33,033 nt of DNA, taken from Porphyromonas sp. HMSC065F10. GTDB taxonomy: Bacteria; Bacteroidota; Bacteroidia; Bacteroidales; Porphyromonadaceae. Each line of letters begins with the position of its first letter. Positions within the stretch are counted from its first letter, which is position 1. The stretch is taken from NCBI RefSeq assembly GCF_001808555.1, contig NZ_KV793776.1:1-33033 (forward strand), in the 5' to 3' direction. Below the pieces are notes generated by a model. It was not told the origin of the DNA, did no database searches, and saw only the letters and a list, made by a program, of their open reading frames with translations. The position numbers and the translations under genes were made by a program. Below, piece after piece: positions 1-8,136 of the stretch.

Positions 1-57
1 CCTCCCTGTTGCACTTCGTCCTTGAATCTACGGAGTAAAAATATTTAGTTTCCCCGC

Positions 58-87
58 TTGCACATAACGAGAAAAATAGTATCTTTG
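58..87 (+). promoter_or_regulatory. Bacteroidota -33/-7 promoter of tRNA-Leu
   Basis: TTG at 58-60 and TATCTTTG at 80-87 are separated by 19 bases, matching the Bacteroidota primary-sigma pattern TTG-N19-21-TAnnTTTG. It points at tRNA-Leu about 90 bases downstream, so the primary transcript would have a 5' leader that must be processed. Confidence 0.8.
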
Positions 88-176
88 CAGGCGAAAAGAA
101 AGAAGGAGGATGGCTCTTTGGGAAAAGCGTCCCTCCTGCGAGTAGCAAATAGACTTGGGGGAGCCACGGACAATAA

Positions 177-258
177 GCGGCTGTGGCGTAATTGGTAGCC
201 GCGCCAGACTTAGGATCTGGTGGAGAAATCCGTAAGGGTTCGAGTCCCTTCAGCCGCA
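177..258 (+). tRNA. tRNA-Leu (anticodon UAG)
   Basis: The 7-bp acceptor stem GCGGCTG (177-183) pairs with CAGCCGC (251-257), followed by discriminator A at 258. The anticodon stem CCAGA/TCTGG encloses loop CTTAGGA with anticodon TAG at 211-213. A long variable arm follows the anticodon arm, as expected for a class II leucine tRNA, and the T-loop GGTTCGAGTCC is present. The CCA end is not encoded. Confidence 0.97.
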
Positions 259-313
259 CTCGTTTAGGTAAGATTGATGATTAGTTTTCATAGATTGTAA
301 GTTTTGGTTTTTG

Positions 314-348
314 ACGCTCTAAGCTTTTTTGCTTAGGGCGTATTTTTT
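314..348 (+). terminator. Rho-independent terminator after tRNA-Leu
   Basis: An 11-bp stem, ACGCTCTAAGC (314-324) against GCTTAGGGCGT (331-341) with one G-U pair, has a T6 loop and is followed by a T-rich tract at 341-348. Confidence 0.8.
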
Positions 349-372
349 GTACCTGCGGAGAGAGGGCTATTT

Positions 373-454
373 CTAATACCGATATTAGCCGCGACTAATA
401 CCGATATTAGGATTCTCTTTTACCGGTAATAGATTTCTCTAAACCCGATATTAG
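373..454. repeat. Four-module palindromic repeat array, 22-bp period
   Basis: Four 16-bp modules start at 373, 395, 417 and 439, exactly 22 bp apart. Two are identical (CTAATACCGATATTAG). The third is CTTTTACCGGTAATAG and the fourth CTAAACCCGATATTAG. Each has 6-bp arms that are inverted or nearly so around a CCGA/CCGG core, and 6-bp spacers separate them. The array sits between the tRNA-Leu terminator and the ispG promoter. The same module recurs near 13261 and 33007. Confidence 0.85.
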
Positions 455-527
455 GAAACAGCCGATTTATACAGGCTCTTGATGCGTTTGCTGACCCCAC
501 TATGCCCATCTCCTGCGGTAAATGTGG

Positions 528-535
528 TAACTTTG
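528..535 (+). promoter_or_regulatory. -7 box of the ispG operon
   Basis: TAACTTTG at 528-535 fits the Bacteroidota -7 element and lies 20 bases before the ATG at 556. It rules out the upstream in-frame ATG at 502, which would lie before the transcript starts. No good TTG is seen at -33. Confidence 0.7.
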
Positions 536-555
536 CGTCAAAAGAGCAGAGCGCC

Positions 556-2205
556 ATGACAGAGAGACGTATCAAATACCATAGACGACCCACCACGGCG
601 GTGCACGTAGGCGACCACCTCATCATCGGAGGGGGGCAGCCGATCGTGATCCAGTCGATGGCCAATGTGGACACTAACGATATCGAGGCGAGCGTAGCGC
701 AGGCGAAGCGCATCGCCGAGGCGGGAGGACGGTTGGTCCGCTTCACGACACAGGGCGTGAGGGAGGCGAGGGCGATAGGTCAGATACACGACCAGCTCCG
801 GGAGTCCGGCAGCCGGATCCCGCTGGTCGCCGATGTGCACTTCAATCCCAAGGCCGCCTACGAGGCTGCCAAGCATGTGGAGAAGGTGAGGATCAATCCG
901 GGCAACTTCTACGACCCGGCCCGCGTCTTTGAGCGGGTGGAGTACACCGATGCCGAGTATGCGCACGAGCTGGAGGAGCTGCAGAGCAAGTTTGCCGACT
1001 TCCTCGACCACTGCCGATCGTACGGCACGGCGATCCGGATCGGGGTCAATCACGGTTCACTCTCCGACCGGATCATGTCTCGCTACGGGGACACCGCGCC
1101 GGGGATGGTGGAGAGCTGCATGGAGTTCCTCGAGATGTGCCGGCGGAAGGACTTTGGTGACGTCGTGATCTCGCTCAAGTCCTCCAATACCGTGCTGATG
1201 ACGGAGGCGGTACGCCTGCTCGTGAGCGAGATGGAGAGGAGGGACATGCACTACCCGCTCCACCTCGGTGTGACCGAGGCGGGGGATGCCGAGGACGGTC
1301 GCGTGAAAAGTGCCGTCGGTATCGGTGCCCTGCTGAGTGAGGGGCTGGGCGACACCATCCGCGTGTCGCTGAGCGAAGCACCGGAGCAAGAGATCAAGCC
1401 GGCAAGGATCTTGGTCGAGTGCGTGGAGCAGTCCGCCGAGGCAGAGGCCATTTCACTTGACTCGTCATCCGTCACCCCCCACCCCGTGAGACCATCGAGT
1501 ACCCCCTTAGTCATCGGGGAGGTCGACACCTATGAGAGGGACTGCTGTCCCGACCTGGTACGCTCCGATCCCCGCTTAATGACGATCACCGACAGGGAGG
1601 CACTCCGAGGAGAGATCCCCGACCTACCGGAGGGGGGACACCTGATCGTGAGGCTCACGCACTCCGACGCCCCGGCGATGCTGAGAGCGCTGGATGAGGT
1701 GATGACCACACCATATATAATAGGGATCTCTGCCGAGGGCCGAGCGGACGAGGCGGCGGTAAGGCTCGGCTATGCTGTGGGAGCGGCCCTTCTGCGAGGT
1801 CAGGGAGAGGGGCTCTACGTCTCAGGCTCGCAGCTGAGCCGCAGAGAGGCTGTTCGGCTCGCCTTTGGACTGCTACAGGCAAGCCGAAGGAGGATCTCAA
1901 GGACCGAATTCATCTCCTGCCCCGGCTGTGGGCGGACACTCTTTGACCTCCAGGAGACGGTCGCAAGGGTAAAGGCTGCCACCTCGCACCTCAAGGGACT
2001 CAAGATAGGGGTGATGGGCTGTATCGTCAATGGCCCCGGGGAGATGGCGGACGCCGACTATGGCTACGTGGGGTCGACACCCGGACGGGTCGACCTCTAC
2101 CACGGCAAGGAGCGAGTGCGCCGCGGGATCCCGCAGGACGAGGCGGTGGATCACTTGGTCGATCTCATCAGGGAGTGCGGCGACTGGAAAGAAAAAGAAG
2201 CGTGA
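556..2205 (+). CDS. ispG: 4-hydroxy-3-methylbut-2-enyl diphosphate synthase (IspG/GcpE), large form
   Basis: IspG converts methylerythritol cyclodiphosphate to HMBPP in the MEP isoprenoid pathway, using a [4Fe-4S] cluster in the cytoplasm. The 549-residue product opens with the TIM-barrel signature ([13 protein letters not shown]) and carries the segment [19 protein letters not shown]. The cluster-binding end has C455 and C458 (CPGCG) and C489, with conserved E496 in NGPGE. Between the barrel and the cluster domain lies an extra block of about 160 residues (roughly 295-455) that the short E. coli-type enzyme lacks. This is the A* insert known from Bacteroidota, Chlamydia and plant enzymes. 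The start at 556 was chosen because a -7 box lies at 528. The stop overlaps the tdk start (TGATG), so this is the first gene of a coupled operon. It supplies the prenyl chain precursor for menaquinone. Confidence 0.95.
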   Translation: MTERRIKYHRRPTTAVHVGDHLIIGGGQPIVIQSMANVDTNDIEASVAQAKRIAEAGGRLVRFTTQGVREARAIGQIHDQLRESGSRIPLVADVHFNPKAAYEAAKHVEKVRINPGNFYDPARVFERVEYTDAEYAHELEELQSKFADFLDHCRSYGTAIRIGVNHGSLSDRIMSRYGDTAPGMVESCMEFLEMCRRKDFGDVVISLKSSNTVLMTEAVRLLVSEMERRDMHYPLHLGVTEAGDAEDGRVKSAVGIGALLSEGLGDTIRVSLSEAPEQEIKPARILVECVEQSAEAEAISLDSSSVTPHPVRPSSTPLVIGEVDTYERDCCPDLVRSDPRLMTITDREALRGEIPDLPEGGHLIVRLTHSDAPAMLRALDEVMTTPYIIGISAEGRADEAAVRLGYAVGAALLRGQGEGLYVSGSQLSRREAVRLAFGLLQASRRRISRTEFISCPGCGRTLFDLQETVARVKAATSHLKGLKIGVMGCIVNGPGEMADADYGYVGSTPGRVDLYHGKERVRRGIPQDEAVDHLVDLIRECGDWKEKEA

Positions 2206-2822
2206 TGGACGAGGAGGAGCTGGACGAGCGGATGCACGAGGGTCTCTACGAGCGACCCAATAACGGCTTCCCCGCCCGGGGAAGCATCGAGGTGATCGTG
2301 GGGTCGATGTTTTCTGGTAAGACGGAGGAGCTGATGCGCCGTCTCCGGAGGGCGGTGATTGCACGCCAGCGGGTACAGGTATTCAAGCCCCTGATCGACA
2401 CCCGCTACTCACAGGGGGACGTGGTCAGCCACGATCGCAATACGCTCGAGGCTACCGCCGTGGCGCGCCCGGAGACGATCCTTCTCCTGAGCTCGGATGC
2501 CCAGGTGGTGGGGATTGATGAGGGGCAGTTCTTTGACACTTCCTTAGTAGACATCTGCCTGCAGATGGCCGATAGCGGCATCAGGGTGGTAGTCTCGGGA
2601 CTAGATATGGACTACGAGCGGAAGCCCTTTGGCTGCATGCCGCGACTGATGGCGGTCGCTGACCGGGTCCTCAAGGTACATGCCATCTGTGTCTCCTGCG
2701 GCGCCCCGGCCCTCTACTCCTACCGCCTGGCCGCTGACCGGGAGCAGGTGCTCGTGGGGGCAAAAGCGGAGTACGAGCCCCTCTGTCGCAATTGTTATCT
2801 CAAGCGTCTCAATCGCCTATGA
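2205..2822 (+). CDS. tdk: Thymidine kinase
   Basis: Type II (TK1-like) thymidine kinase of 205 residues, which phosphorylates thymidine in the cytoplasmic salvage pathway. The P-loop GSMFSGKT is at residues 33-40, the catalytic acidic motif DEGQFF at about 105-110, and the zinc-binding cysteine pairs are CVSC and CRNC near the C-terminus. All catalytic landmarks are present and the length is normal for the family. The ATG at 2205 overlaps the ispG stop, implying translational coupling; another ATG at 2232 would remove a short, poorly conserved head. The stop overlaps the next start (ATGA at 2819-2822). Confidence 0.95.
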   Translation: MDEEELDERMHEGLYERPNNGFPARGSIEVIVGSMFSGKTEELMRRLRRAVIARQRVQVFKPLIDTRYSQGDVVSHDRNTLEATAVARPETILLLSSDAQVVGIDEGQFFDTSLVDICLQMADSGIRVVVSGLDMDYERKPFGCMPRLMAVADRVLKVHAICVSCGAPALYSYRLAADREQVLVGAKAEYEPLCRNCYLKRLNRL

Positions 2823-3739
2823 ATACATCCACAAAGACTGACCAAGAGAGAGCAGACCAGCTCACCCCTGACCCGTCGGGAAAGATCACGCTGGTGCCGA
2901 TCGGCGGGCTGGGAGAGCGGCTTCGTGCCGTGGCCTCGACCATTGCCCTGGCGCGGAAGTACTGCCGACCATTAGAGATCATCTGGTTTGAGACCGATGA
3001 TTTCATGGCTCCGTCCAATCGGCTTTTTACCCTTGACCCTCAGATGAGAAGGGAGGAGATCACGATCAGGGAGGCGAAGTGGGTCGACTGGATCAGCAAC
3101 CGCTACCCCGACAAGGGGAATGTCTGGCTCTCGGCACCCTATCTGATGGTCTCCTTCGACAGCGTGCTGACAGACGACAAGATCAAGGAGCTGCAGGCGC
3201 ATGCGCCGGAGCAGCTGGAGCTGATGTTCCGCCGGAGACACCACCGGCTATTCATCGAGACTGGGATGGAGCTGACTCGCGCACGAGATATGTACAGCCC
3301 GCTTCTTCCCAATATCGAGGTGATCAACGTGCGCAACTCTCGCCTCTCCTCGTGGCACAACAACATCGTCGGGATCCACATAGACCGCGACTCCGCCGTA
3401 TCGATGCAGGACAGCCCGATCGAGCTCTTCATCAAGCGGATGCACGAGATCGTAGTCGCCGATCCCGGCACCTCCTTCTTCGTCACCACCACCTCTCACA
3501 ACGAGCGGGAGCGGCTCCAGACGCTCTACAGCTCGAGGATCATCGCCCCCTCCTCTATGTCGGACGGAACGTCAGTAGACGGACTGATCGAGATCTATGG
3601 GGACCTGCTCGCGCTCTCCCAGACAACTAAGATCCTCACCACGCCGAATAGCGCCTACAGCGCCGTAGCCGCCACGATGGGACACATACGATCAGAGGCG
3701 CTGAGCATCTACTCGTCTCCCACGATCATCACCACCTAA
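2819..3739 (+). CDS. Putative fucosyltransferase-like glycosyltransferase (NodZ/O-FucT-like fold)
   Basis: A 306-residue protein without signal peptide or membrane segment. The N-terminal motif [12 protein letters not shown] (29-40), followed by a P-L-x-I-x-W stretch, resembles the GGxGNRLRA motif of NodZ-like and alpha-1,6-type fucosyltransferases. A second block, VGIHIDRD, followed by SPIELF and FFVTTT, resembles the donor-binding HxR region of those GT-B enzymes. A third, [12 protein letters not shown], matches the Ser-rich C-terminal motif. From this I infer a GDP-sugar-dependent transferase, acceptor unknown. The canonical HIRRTD reads HIDRDS, so activity is not certain. It overlaps tdk by 4 bases and lies 9 bases before the ABC-F gene, so it belongs to the ispG operon. 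No other glycan genes are nearby. Confidence 0.55.
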   Translation: MNTSTKTDQERADQLTPDPSGKITLVPIGGLGERLRAVASTIALARKYCRPLEIIWFETDDFMAPSNRLFTLDPQMRREEITIREAKWVDWISNRYPDKGNVWLSAPYLMVSFDSVLTDDKIKELQAHAPEQLELMFRRRHHRLFIETGMELTRARDMYSPLLPNIEVINVRNSRLSSWHNNIVGIHIDRDSAVSMQDSPIELFIKRMHEIVVADPGTSFFVTTTSHNERERLQTLYSSRIIAPSSMSDGTSVDGLIEIYGDLLALSQTTKILTTPNSAYSAVAATMGHIRSEALSIYSSPTIITT

Positions 3740-3748
3740 CATCACACC

Positions 3749-5671
3749 ATGCTCACGCTTAGTCACGTCGGCGTCTCCTTTGGCGCCACCGTACTCTTCT
3801 CAGACATCAATCTACAGGTCAATGCCGGGGAGCGGATAGCGCTCGCCGGGCGCAACGGTGCCGGCAAGACCACCCTTCTCAATATCATCGCCGGGCTTAA
3901 CGCTCCGACGGAGGGGTCTGTCGCCTTGGCGAAGGGGGCAGAGATCGGGTACCTGCCGCAGTACATGATGCTCAATGATGAGCGAACCGTCCGCGAGGAG
4001 GCCCGCAAGGCTTTCTCCAAGGAGCTGGAGCTAAAGGCGACGGTGGACCGGCTGACTGAGGAGGTGGCTACCCGCACCGACTACGACACGGAGGAGTATA
4101 TGGAGCTGATCCAGCAGCTCGCCAATGCGACGGAGTTGCTCTCTATCTACGACACGTCGCGGATGGAGGCGGAGATCGAGAAGACGCTTAAGGGACTGGG
4201 CTTTGAGCAGAAGGACTTCGATCGGCCGACGCGAGAGTTTTCCGGAGGGTGGCGCATGAGGATAGAGCTGGCGAAGATCCTGCTCGGTAGGCCCGACCTG
4301 CTCTTGCTCGACGAGCCGACGAACCACCTCGACATGGAGTCGATCGTCTGGCTGGAGGACTTTCTGACCACCTCACCCGCCGCCGTGATCATGGTCTCAC
4401 ACGACCGACGATTTCTCGACAATGCCACCACCCGCACCGTGGAGATCTCGATGGGGAAGGCGTATGACTTTAAGGTCAATTACTCTCACTACGAGGAGCT
4501 GCGGGAGGAGCGCTTCGAGCAGCAGAAGAGAGCCTACGAGAATCAGCAGAAGATGATCAAGGAGACTGAGGACTTCATCGAGCGCTTTAGGTACAAGCCG
4601 ACGAAGTCGACCCAGGTACAGTCCCGGATCAAGGCGCTGGAGAAGATCGACCCGATAGAGATCGACGAGATCGACCGTAAGACGATCCACTTCCGCTTCC
4701 CCATGAGCATTCCGTCCGGCGCCTACCCGCTTATCACCAAGGATATGAGGGTCACCTACGACGGCAAGAGGTACGTCCTCGACGGCGTCGACCTGACTAT
4801 CGAGCGGGGCGACAAGATTGCTCTCGTTGGGCGAAATGGTTCGGGCAAGACTACCTTCGTGAGGGCTGTGCTGGGAGAGATCCCGAGCGAGGGATCGATC
4901 AAGATCGGTCATCAGGTGATCACCTCCTACTTTGCCCAAAACGAATCCTCTATGCTTGACCCGGAGAAGACGATCCACGACACCATTGACGATGTGGCCG
5001 TGGGGGATATCCGCTCACGGATCAACGACATACTGGGAGCCTTTATGTTTGGAGGCGAGACCGCCGACAAGAAGGTGAAAGTGCTGAGTGGTGGTGAGAA
5101 GGGGCGTCTCGCGATGATCAAGCTCCTTCTCTCCCCCTCCAACTTCCTCATCCTTGATGAGCCGACCAACCACCTCGACATAGCCTCCAAGGGTGTGCTG
5201 AAGGAGGCGATAGCCAATTACGACGGCACGGTGCTGATCGTCAGCCACGACCGCGACTTCCTGGAGGGGCTGGTGGACAAGGTGATCGAATTTGAGGACG
5301 GGAAGGTCCTCAACCATCTCGGCGGCATGGAGGAGTACCTGCGGAAGCTCCACGACCGCAATACAGAGATCAATCAGTCGACAGCCAAGGAGGTCGAAGG
5401 AGAGAAGAAAGTGTCCAAGGGAGGAGGACGCGAAGACTATGAGCAGCAGCGGGAACAGCAGCGACAGATCTCTCGCTTGGAGAAAGCTCTCGCCAAGGCA
5501 GAGGAGACGGTCGATCGGCTCGAGACAGAGAAGACGTCCTTAGAGGATCGGCTGACGATACAGGCCACTCCGGACCTACTCAATCAGTACGAGGAGGTAG
5601 ACTACAAACTCAAGAAAGCGATGAAGGAGTGGGAGAAGTGCGCTGAGGAGCTTGCCGCCTACAGCGACTGA
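3749..5671 (+). CDS. ABC-F family ATPase (ribosome-associated type)
   Basis: A soluble 640-residue protein with two ABC cassettes and no membrane segment, the hallmark of ABC-F proteins that act on ribosomes rather than in transport. Cassette 1 has Walker A GRNGAGKT (34-41), signature FSGGW near 163 and Walker B/DEPTNHLD near 188-195. Cassette 2 has GRNGSGKT near 361, LSGGEKG near 445 and DEPTNHLD near 470. The charged linker between them (about 240-320) is the expected P-site tRNA interaction motif. A C-terminal coiled coil (about 535-635) is rich in E, K, L and R, as in Uup/YheS-type members. The subfamily is not settled, and a resistance role is not supported by context. Last gene of the ispG operon; its stop directly abuts the stop of the convergent gene. 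Confidence 0.92.
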   Translation: MLTLSHVGVSFGATVLFSDINLQVNAGERIALAGRNGAGKTTLLNIIAGLNAPTEGSVALAKGAEIGYLPQYMMLNDERTVREEARKAFSKELELKATVDRLTEEVATRTDYDTEEYMELIQQLANATELLSIYDTSRMEAEIEKTLKGLGFEQKDFDRPTREFSGGWRMRIELAKILLGRPDLLLLDEPTNHLDMESIVWLEDFLTTSPAAVIMVSHDRRFLDNATTRTVEISMGKAYDFKVNYSHYEELREERFEQQKRAYENQQKMIKETEDFIERFRYKPTKSTQVQSRIKALEKIDPIEIDEIDRKTIHFRFPMSIPSGAYPLITKDMRVTYDGKRYVLDGVDLTIERGDKIALVGRNGSGKTTFVRAVLGEIPSEGSIKIGHQVITSYFAQNESSMLDPEKTIHDTIDDVAVGDIRSRINDILGAFMFGGETADKKVKVLSGGEKGRLAMIKLLLSPSNFLILDEPTNHLDIASKGVLKEAIANYDGTVLIVSHDRDFLEGLVDKVIEFEDGKVLNHLGGMEEYLRKLHDRNTEINQSTAKEVEGEKKVSKGGGREDYEQQREQQRQISRLEKALAKAEETVDRLETEKTSLEDRLTIQATPDLLNQYEEVDYKLKKAMKEWEKCAEELAAYSD

Positions 5672-6517
5672 TCAGCAGAGTTTATATAGCGGTGAAATCA
5701 CCCGCCGCTGCAGCACCTCCAGCTGCAGGTCGCGACCGGGCTGCACTCCGATCTCCAGAAGGGCACTATTCATAGACTCTCTCGCCACAGTCGGGTTGTT
5801 ATTTTGCCCACTGAGGTGACAGAGGGCGAGGAAGCGTAGGTCGGGGTGGTAGTTTCGCGCCACCGTGCAGGCTGCTTCGCGATTGCTGAGGTGCCCATTG
5901 CCACCGAGGATCCTTTCCTTAAGCATCATCGGATAGGGACCGGTGCGTAGCATCTCCTCATCGTAGTCGCTCTCGATCACGAGATAATTTGCCCCCCTGA
6001 TAGCCGCCTCCACCTCCGCAGTCACCTCACCCACATCGGTCATCAGTGTGAAACAGCCACGGGGTCCGGTGATCCGGTACCCGACATTCTGCGTCGCATC
6101 GTGTGGCACCTCAAAGGAGGTGATCTCCATGGCTCCCAGCGTGAGCGGCTGCTCCAGCTGCATGAGAGCCAAGTGGTTCATCAGCCCACCATGCAGGTAG
6201 GTAGCGTGGTGAAGTGCCTTATAGACCAGCGGGGAAGCATAGACCGGTACGGAGAAGTCCACGGCAAAGGACTCTAATCCACGGATATGATCGGCGTGGT
6301 CGTGTGTGACGAGGATGGCTGCGAGCTGCTTGGGATCGATCGCCAGCTCCTTGAAGCTCTTCTTGAGCGTGCGGATCCCAAGCCCCGCATCGATCATAAT
6401 CATCGTTTCGCCACAGGAGAGGAGAGAGGCATTGCCGCAACTACCACTGCTTAGGCTTCGGAAGTAAAAGACCTCGGGATCTCCGTTCTGATCAGGAAAG
6501 AGGGAGGGTGTAATCAT
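5672..6517 (-). CDS. MBL-fold metallohydrolase (YycJ/WalJ-like)
   Basis: A 281-residue cytoplasmic beta-lactamase-fold hydrolase. The N-terminal SSGSCGNA motif is typical of the YycJ group, and the metal site HDHADH is at residues 72-77. Further metal ligands are expected at VPHDAT and MTDVGE, and a late conserved stretch GNGHLSN is also typical. YycJ/WalJ relatives are putative 5'-3' exonucleases linked to DNA repair and cell-wall signalling, but the substrate cannot be told from sequence. It starts 11 bases after the ansA stop, so the two form one unit. Its stop at 5672 directly follows the convergent ABC-F stop at 5671 with no intergenic base. Confidence 0.85.
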   Translation of the reverse strand: MITPSLFPDQNGDPEVFYFRSLSSGSCGNASLLSCGETMIMIDAGLGIRTLKKSFKELAIDPKQLAAILVTHDHADHIRGLESFAVDFSVPVYASPLVYKALHHATYLHGGLMNHLALMQLEQPLTLGAMEITSFEVPHDATQNVGYRITGPRGCFTLMTDVGEVTAEVEAAIRGANYLVIESDYDEEMLRTGPYPMMLKERILGGNGHLSNREAACTVARNYHPDLRFLALCHLSGQNNNPTVARESMNSALLEIGVQPGRDLQLEVLQRRVISPLYKLC

Positions 6518-6528
6518 GTGCTATCGCC

Positions 6529-7593
6529 TTACACGGTCATCTCCCCCCTGAGATCAACGCCCATCAGCCGCTTCACTTCGTCAGAGGACTTACCGCTACC
6601 CAGCAGATGCATCAGTTTCGCAAGAGCCGCCTCCACGGTCATGTCGTGACCGCTCAGCACGCCGGCACTGAGGAGAGTGACCCCGGTCGCATAGCGCTCC
6701 ATCTTCACCTTACCCACAAAGCACTGCGAGATATTGACGATGATGATCCCGTGTGTCGTAGTCTCTCTGAGGATCTCAAGGAAATGCTTCGATGCCGGGG
6801 CATTGCCACTGCCGAAGGTCCTAAAGACCACGGCCTTGAGCCCCGGAGTCTCAAAGGCAGACGCCACCATGCTCTCCGGCAGTCCCGGGAAGAGCGAGAG
6901 GACGAGTATATTGGGATCAAGGTCAAGGTGAAGCCGCAGGTCGCCCTCCTTGAAGTCATTCCGCATCAACACCTCAGGATGATAGTGAATGTCAATGCCC
7001 GCATGAGCGAGACAGGGATAATTGGGGGAGTCAAAAGCCTTGAACTGATCTGAGCTCACCTTCGTGCATCGGTTTCCTCTCAAGAGTCGGTTGTCGAAGT
7101 AGATGCAGACCTCCCTCAGGAGGGGATTTCCCATCGGATCCTTTGCCGCAGCTATCTCGATTGAGGTGAGCAGGTTCTCCTTACCATCCGTCCGCACCTT
7201 ACCGATGGGCAGCTGCGACCCGGTCAGGAGGACCGGCTTGCAGAGCCCGTCCAGCATAAAGCTGAGCATCGAGGCGGTGTAAGCCATCGTGTCCGTCCCG
7301 TGGAGTATCACGAAGCCGCTGTACTTATCATAATTCTCCCGGATGGTCAGTGCCATCTCCCGCCAGTGCGTCGGTCCCATCTCGCTGGAGTCGATCACCT
7401 GATCAAAGGAGTAGGTATCGATATGGAAGGAGAAGTTATTCACCTCCGGGACATGCTCCTCTATATAGGCAAAGTCTATCGCCTTCAGCGCACCGGTATC
7501 AGGATCCTCGGTCATGCCGATCGTCCCGCCCGTATAGATGAGGAGGACAGCTGTGGAGGGGTCGTAGGGCTTATTATTGGTTGATTTTCTCAT
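6529..7593 (-). CDS. ansA: Type I L-asparaginase
   Basis: Hydrolyses asparagine to aspartate and ammonia. The 354-residue protein has the first catalytic threonine in TGGTIGM (T24) and the second active-site pair in HGTDTM (T100, D101), followed by a KVRTDGKENL segment carrying the conserved lysine. No signal peptide is visible, so it is the cytoplasmic type. I chose the ATG at 7593; a longer reading from TTG at 7626 would begin inside the -7 box at 7624-7631. The promoter lies just beyond the gldH stop. The gene is followed after 11 bases by the MBL-fold gene. Amino-acid catabolism of this kind fits a proteolytic, weakly saccharolytic lifestyle (inference). Confidence 0.93.
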   Translation of the reverse strand: MRKSTNNKPYDPSTAVLLIYTGGTIGMTEDPDTGALKAIDFAYIEEHVPEVNNFSFHIDTYSFDQVIDSSEMGPTHWREMALTIRENYDKYSGFVILHGTDTMAYTASMLSFMLDGLCKPVLLTGSQLPIGKVRTDGKENLLTSIEIAAAKDPMGNPLLREVCIYFDNRLLRGNRCTKVSSDQFKAFDSPNYPCLAHAGIDIHYHPEVLMRNDFKEGDLRLHLDLDPNILVLSLFPGLPESMVASAFETPGLKAVVFRTFGSGNAPASKHFLEILRETTTHGIIIVNISQCFVGKVKMERYATGVTLLSAGVLSGHDMTVEAALAKLMHLLGSGKSSDEVKRLMGVDLRGEMTV

Positions 7594-7623
7594 GGTGACT
7601 ATAGAAGTAAAAAAGGTCAAGCG

Positions 7624-7631
7624 CAAAGATA
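7624..7631 (-). promoter_or_regulatory. -7 box of ansA-MBL unit
   Basis: On the minus strand TATCTTTG lies 30 bases before the ansA ATG, only 6 bases after the gldH stop. It shows that ansA has its own promoter rather than depending on ricT-gldH. Confidence 0.7.
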
Positions 7632-7637
7632 GCGATA

Positions 7638-8111
7638 TTATCGGCTCGGTGTCACGGTGACCCCCACCTCGATCACTCCGCGAATGACAGAGTCCCTCAG
7701 GAGTGGACGGAGACTGATGGTATAGAAGCTTGAGGTATCCGGTCTGAAGTCCGACATGATCGAAAAGGGGTATTCCCTCACTATGTAGCCGGTCGTCCGG
7801 AGCCTCGCCGGTGTGATGGGCAGCAGCACCTTAGACTCCTCAAAGTGGTGATCCGGTGTCTCCAAGACTACGCCGAGAGGTATCTGGCGCAGGGCAAAGT
7901 CGGGCGTCACTCGCACCACTCCCTCTACCAGATAGCGCTCACCGGCAGATACCGGGAAGGTGTAGAAAAGCTCATCCTCGATGGCCCACTCTGCCCCCTC
8001 CAGCGACTGATAGTAAGAGTAGTCCGGCAACACCTGCTGCCGGCACGCTTGCAAGAGCAGCACCACCAGCAGTGAGGCGACAAAGAGACCATACCGACCG
8101 AGCCACTTCAT
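7638..8111 (-). CDS. gldH: GldH-like gliding-motility lipoprotein
   Basis: A 157-residue lipoprotein: basic start MKWLGRYG, hydrophobic core, lipobox LQAC with lipidated Cys at 23. The mature part is beta-rich with no recognised catalytic motif. The call rests on size, lipobox and position directly downstream of ricT, an arrangement common in Bacteroidota, plus sequence resemblance to GldH. GldH proteins are envelope lipoproteins needed for gliding in flavobacteria; in non-gliding relatives the role is unclear. I chose the ATG at 8111: the frame stays open upstream to 8297, but that part would overlap ricT and lacks a signal peptide. It lies 25 bases after ricT, so the two are co-transcribed. 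Confidence 0.75.
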   Translation of the reverse strand: MKWLGRYGLFVASLLVVLLLQACRQQVLPDYSYYQSLEGAEWAIEDELFYTFPVSAGERYLVEGVVRVTPDFALRQIPLGVVLETPDHHFEESKVLLPITPARLRTTGYIVREYPFSIMSDFRPDTSSFYTISLRPLLRDSVIRGVIEVGVTVTPSR

Positions 8112-8136
8112 GGCACCTTTTTCACTACGAAAGAGA

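Noticed and set aside
110-145. Eleven-codon frame after GGAGG in the tRNA-Leu leader, overlapping a 6-bp hairpin
   Set aside because: The Shine-Dalgarno-like GGAGG touches the ATG with no spacing, this phylum rarely uses it, and no attenuated gene follows; probably chance in a processed tRNA leader.
373-454. The repeat array as a CRISPR
   Set aside because: Spacers are only 6 bp, the modules are 16-bp palindromes, and no cas genes are present.
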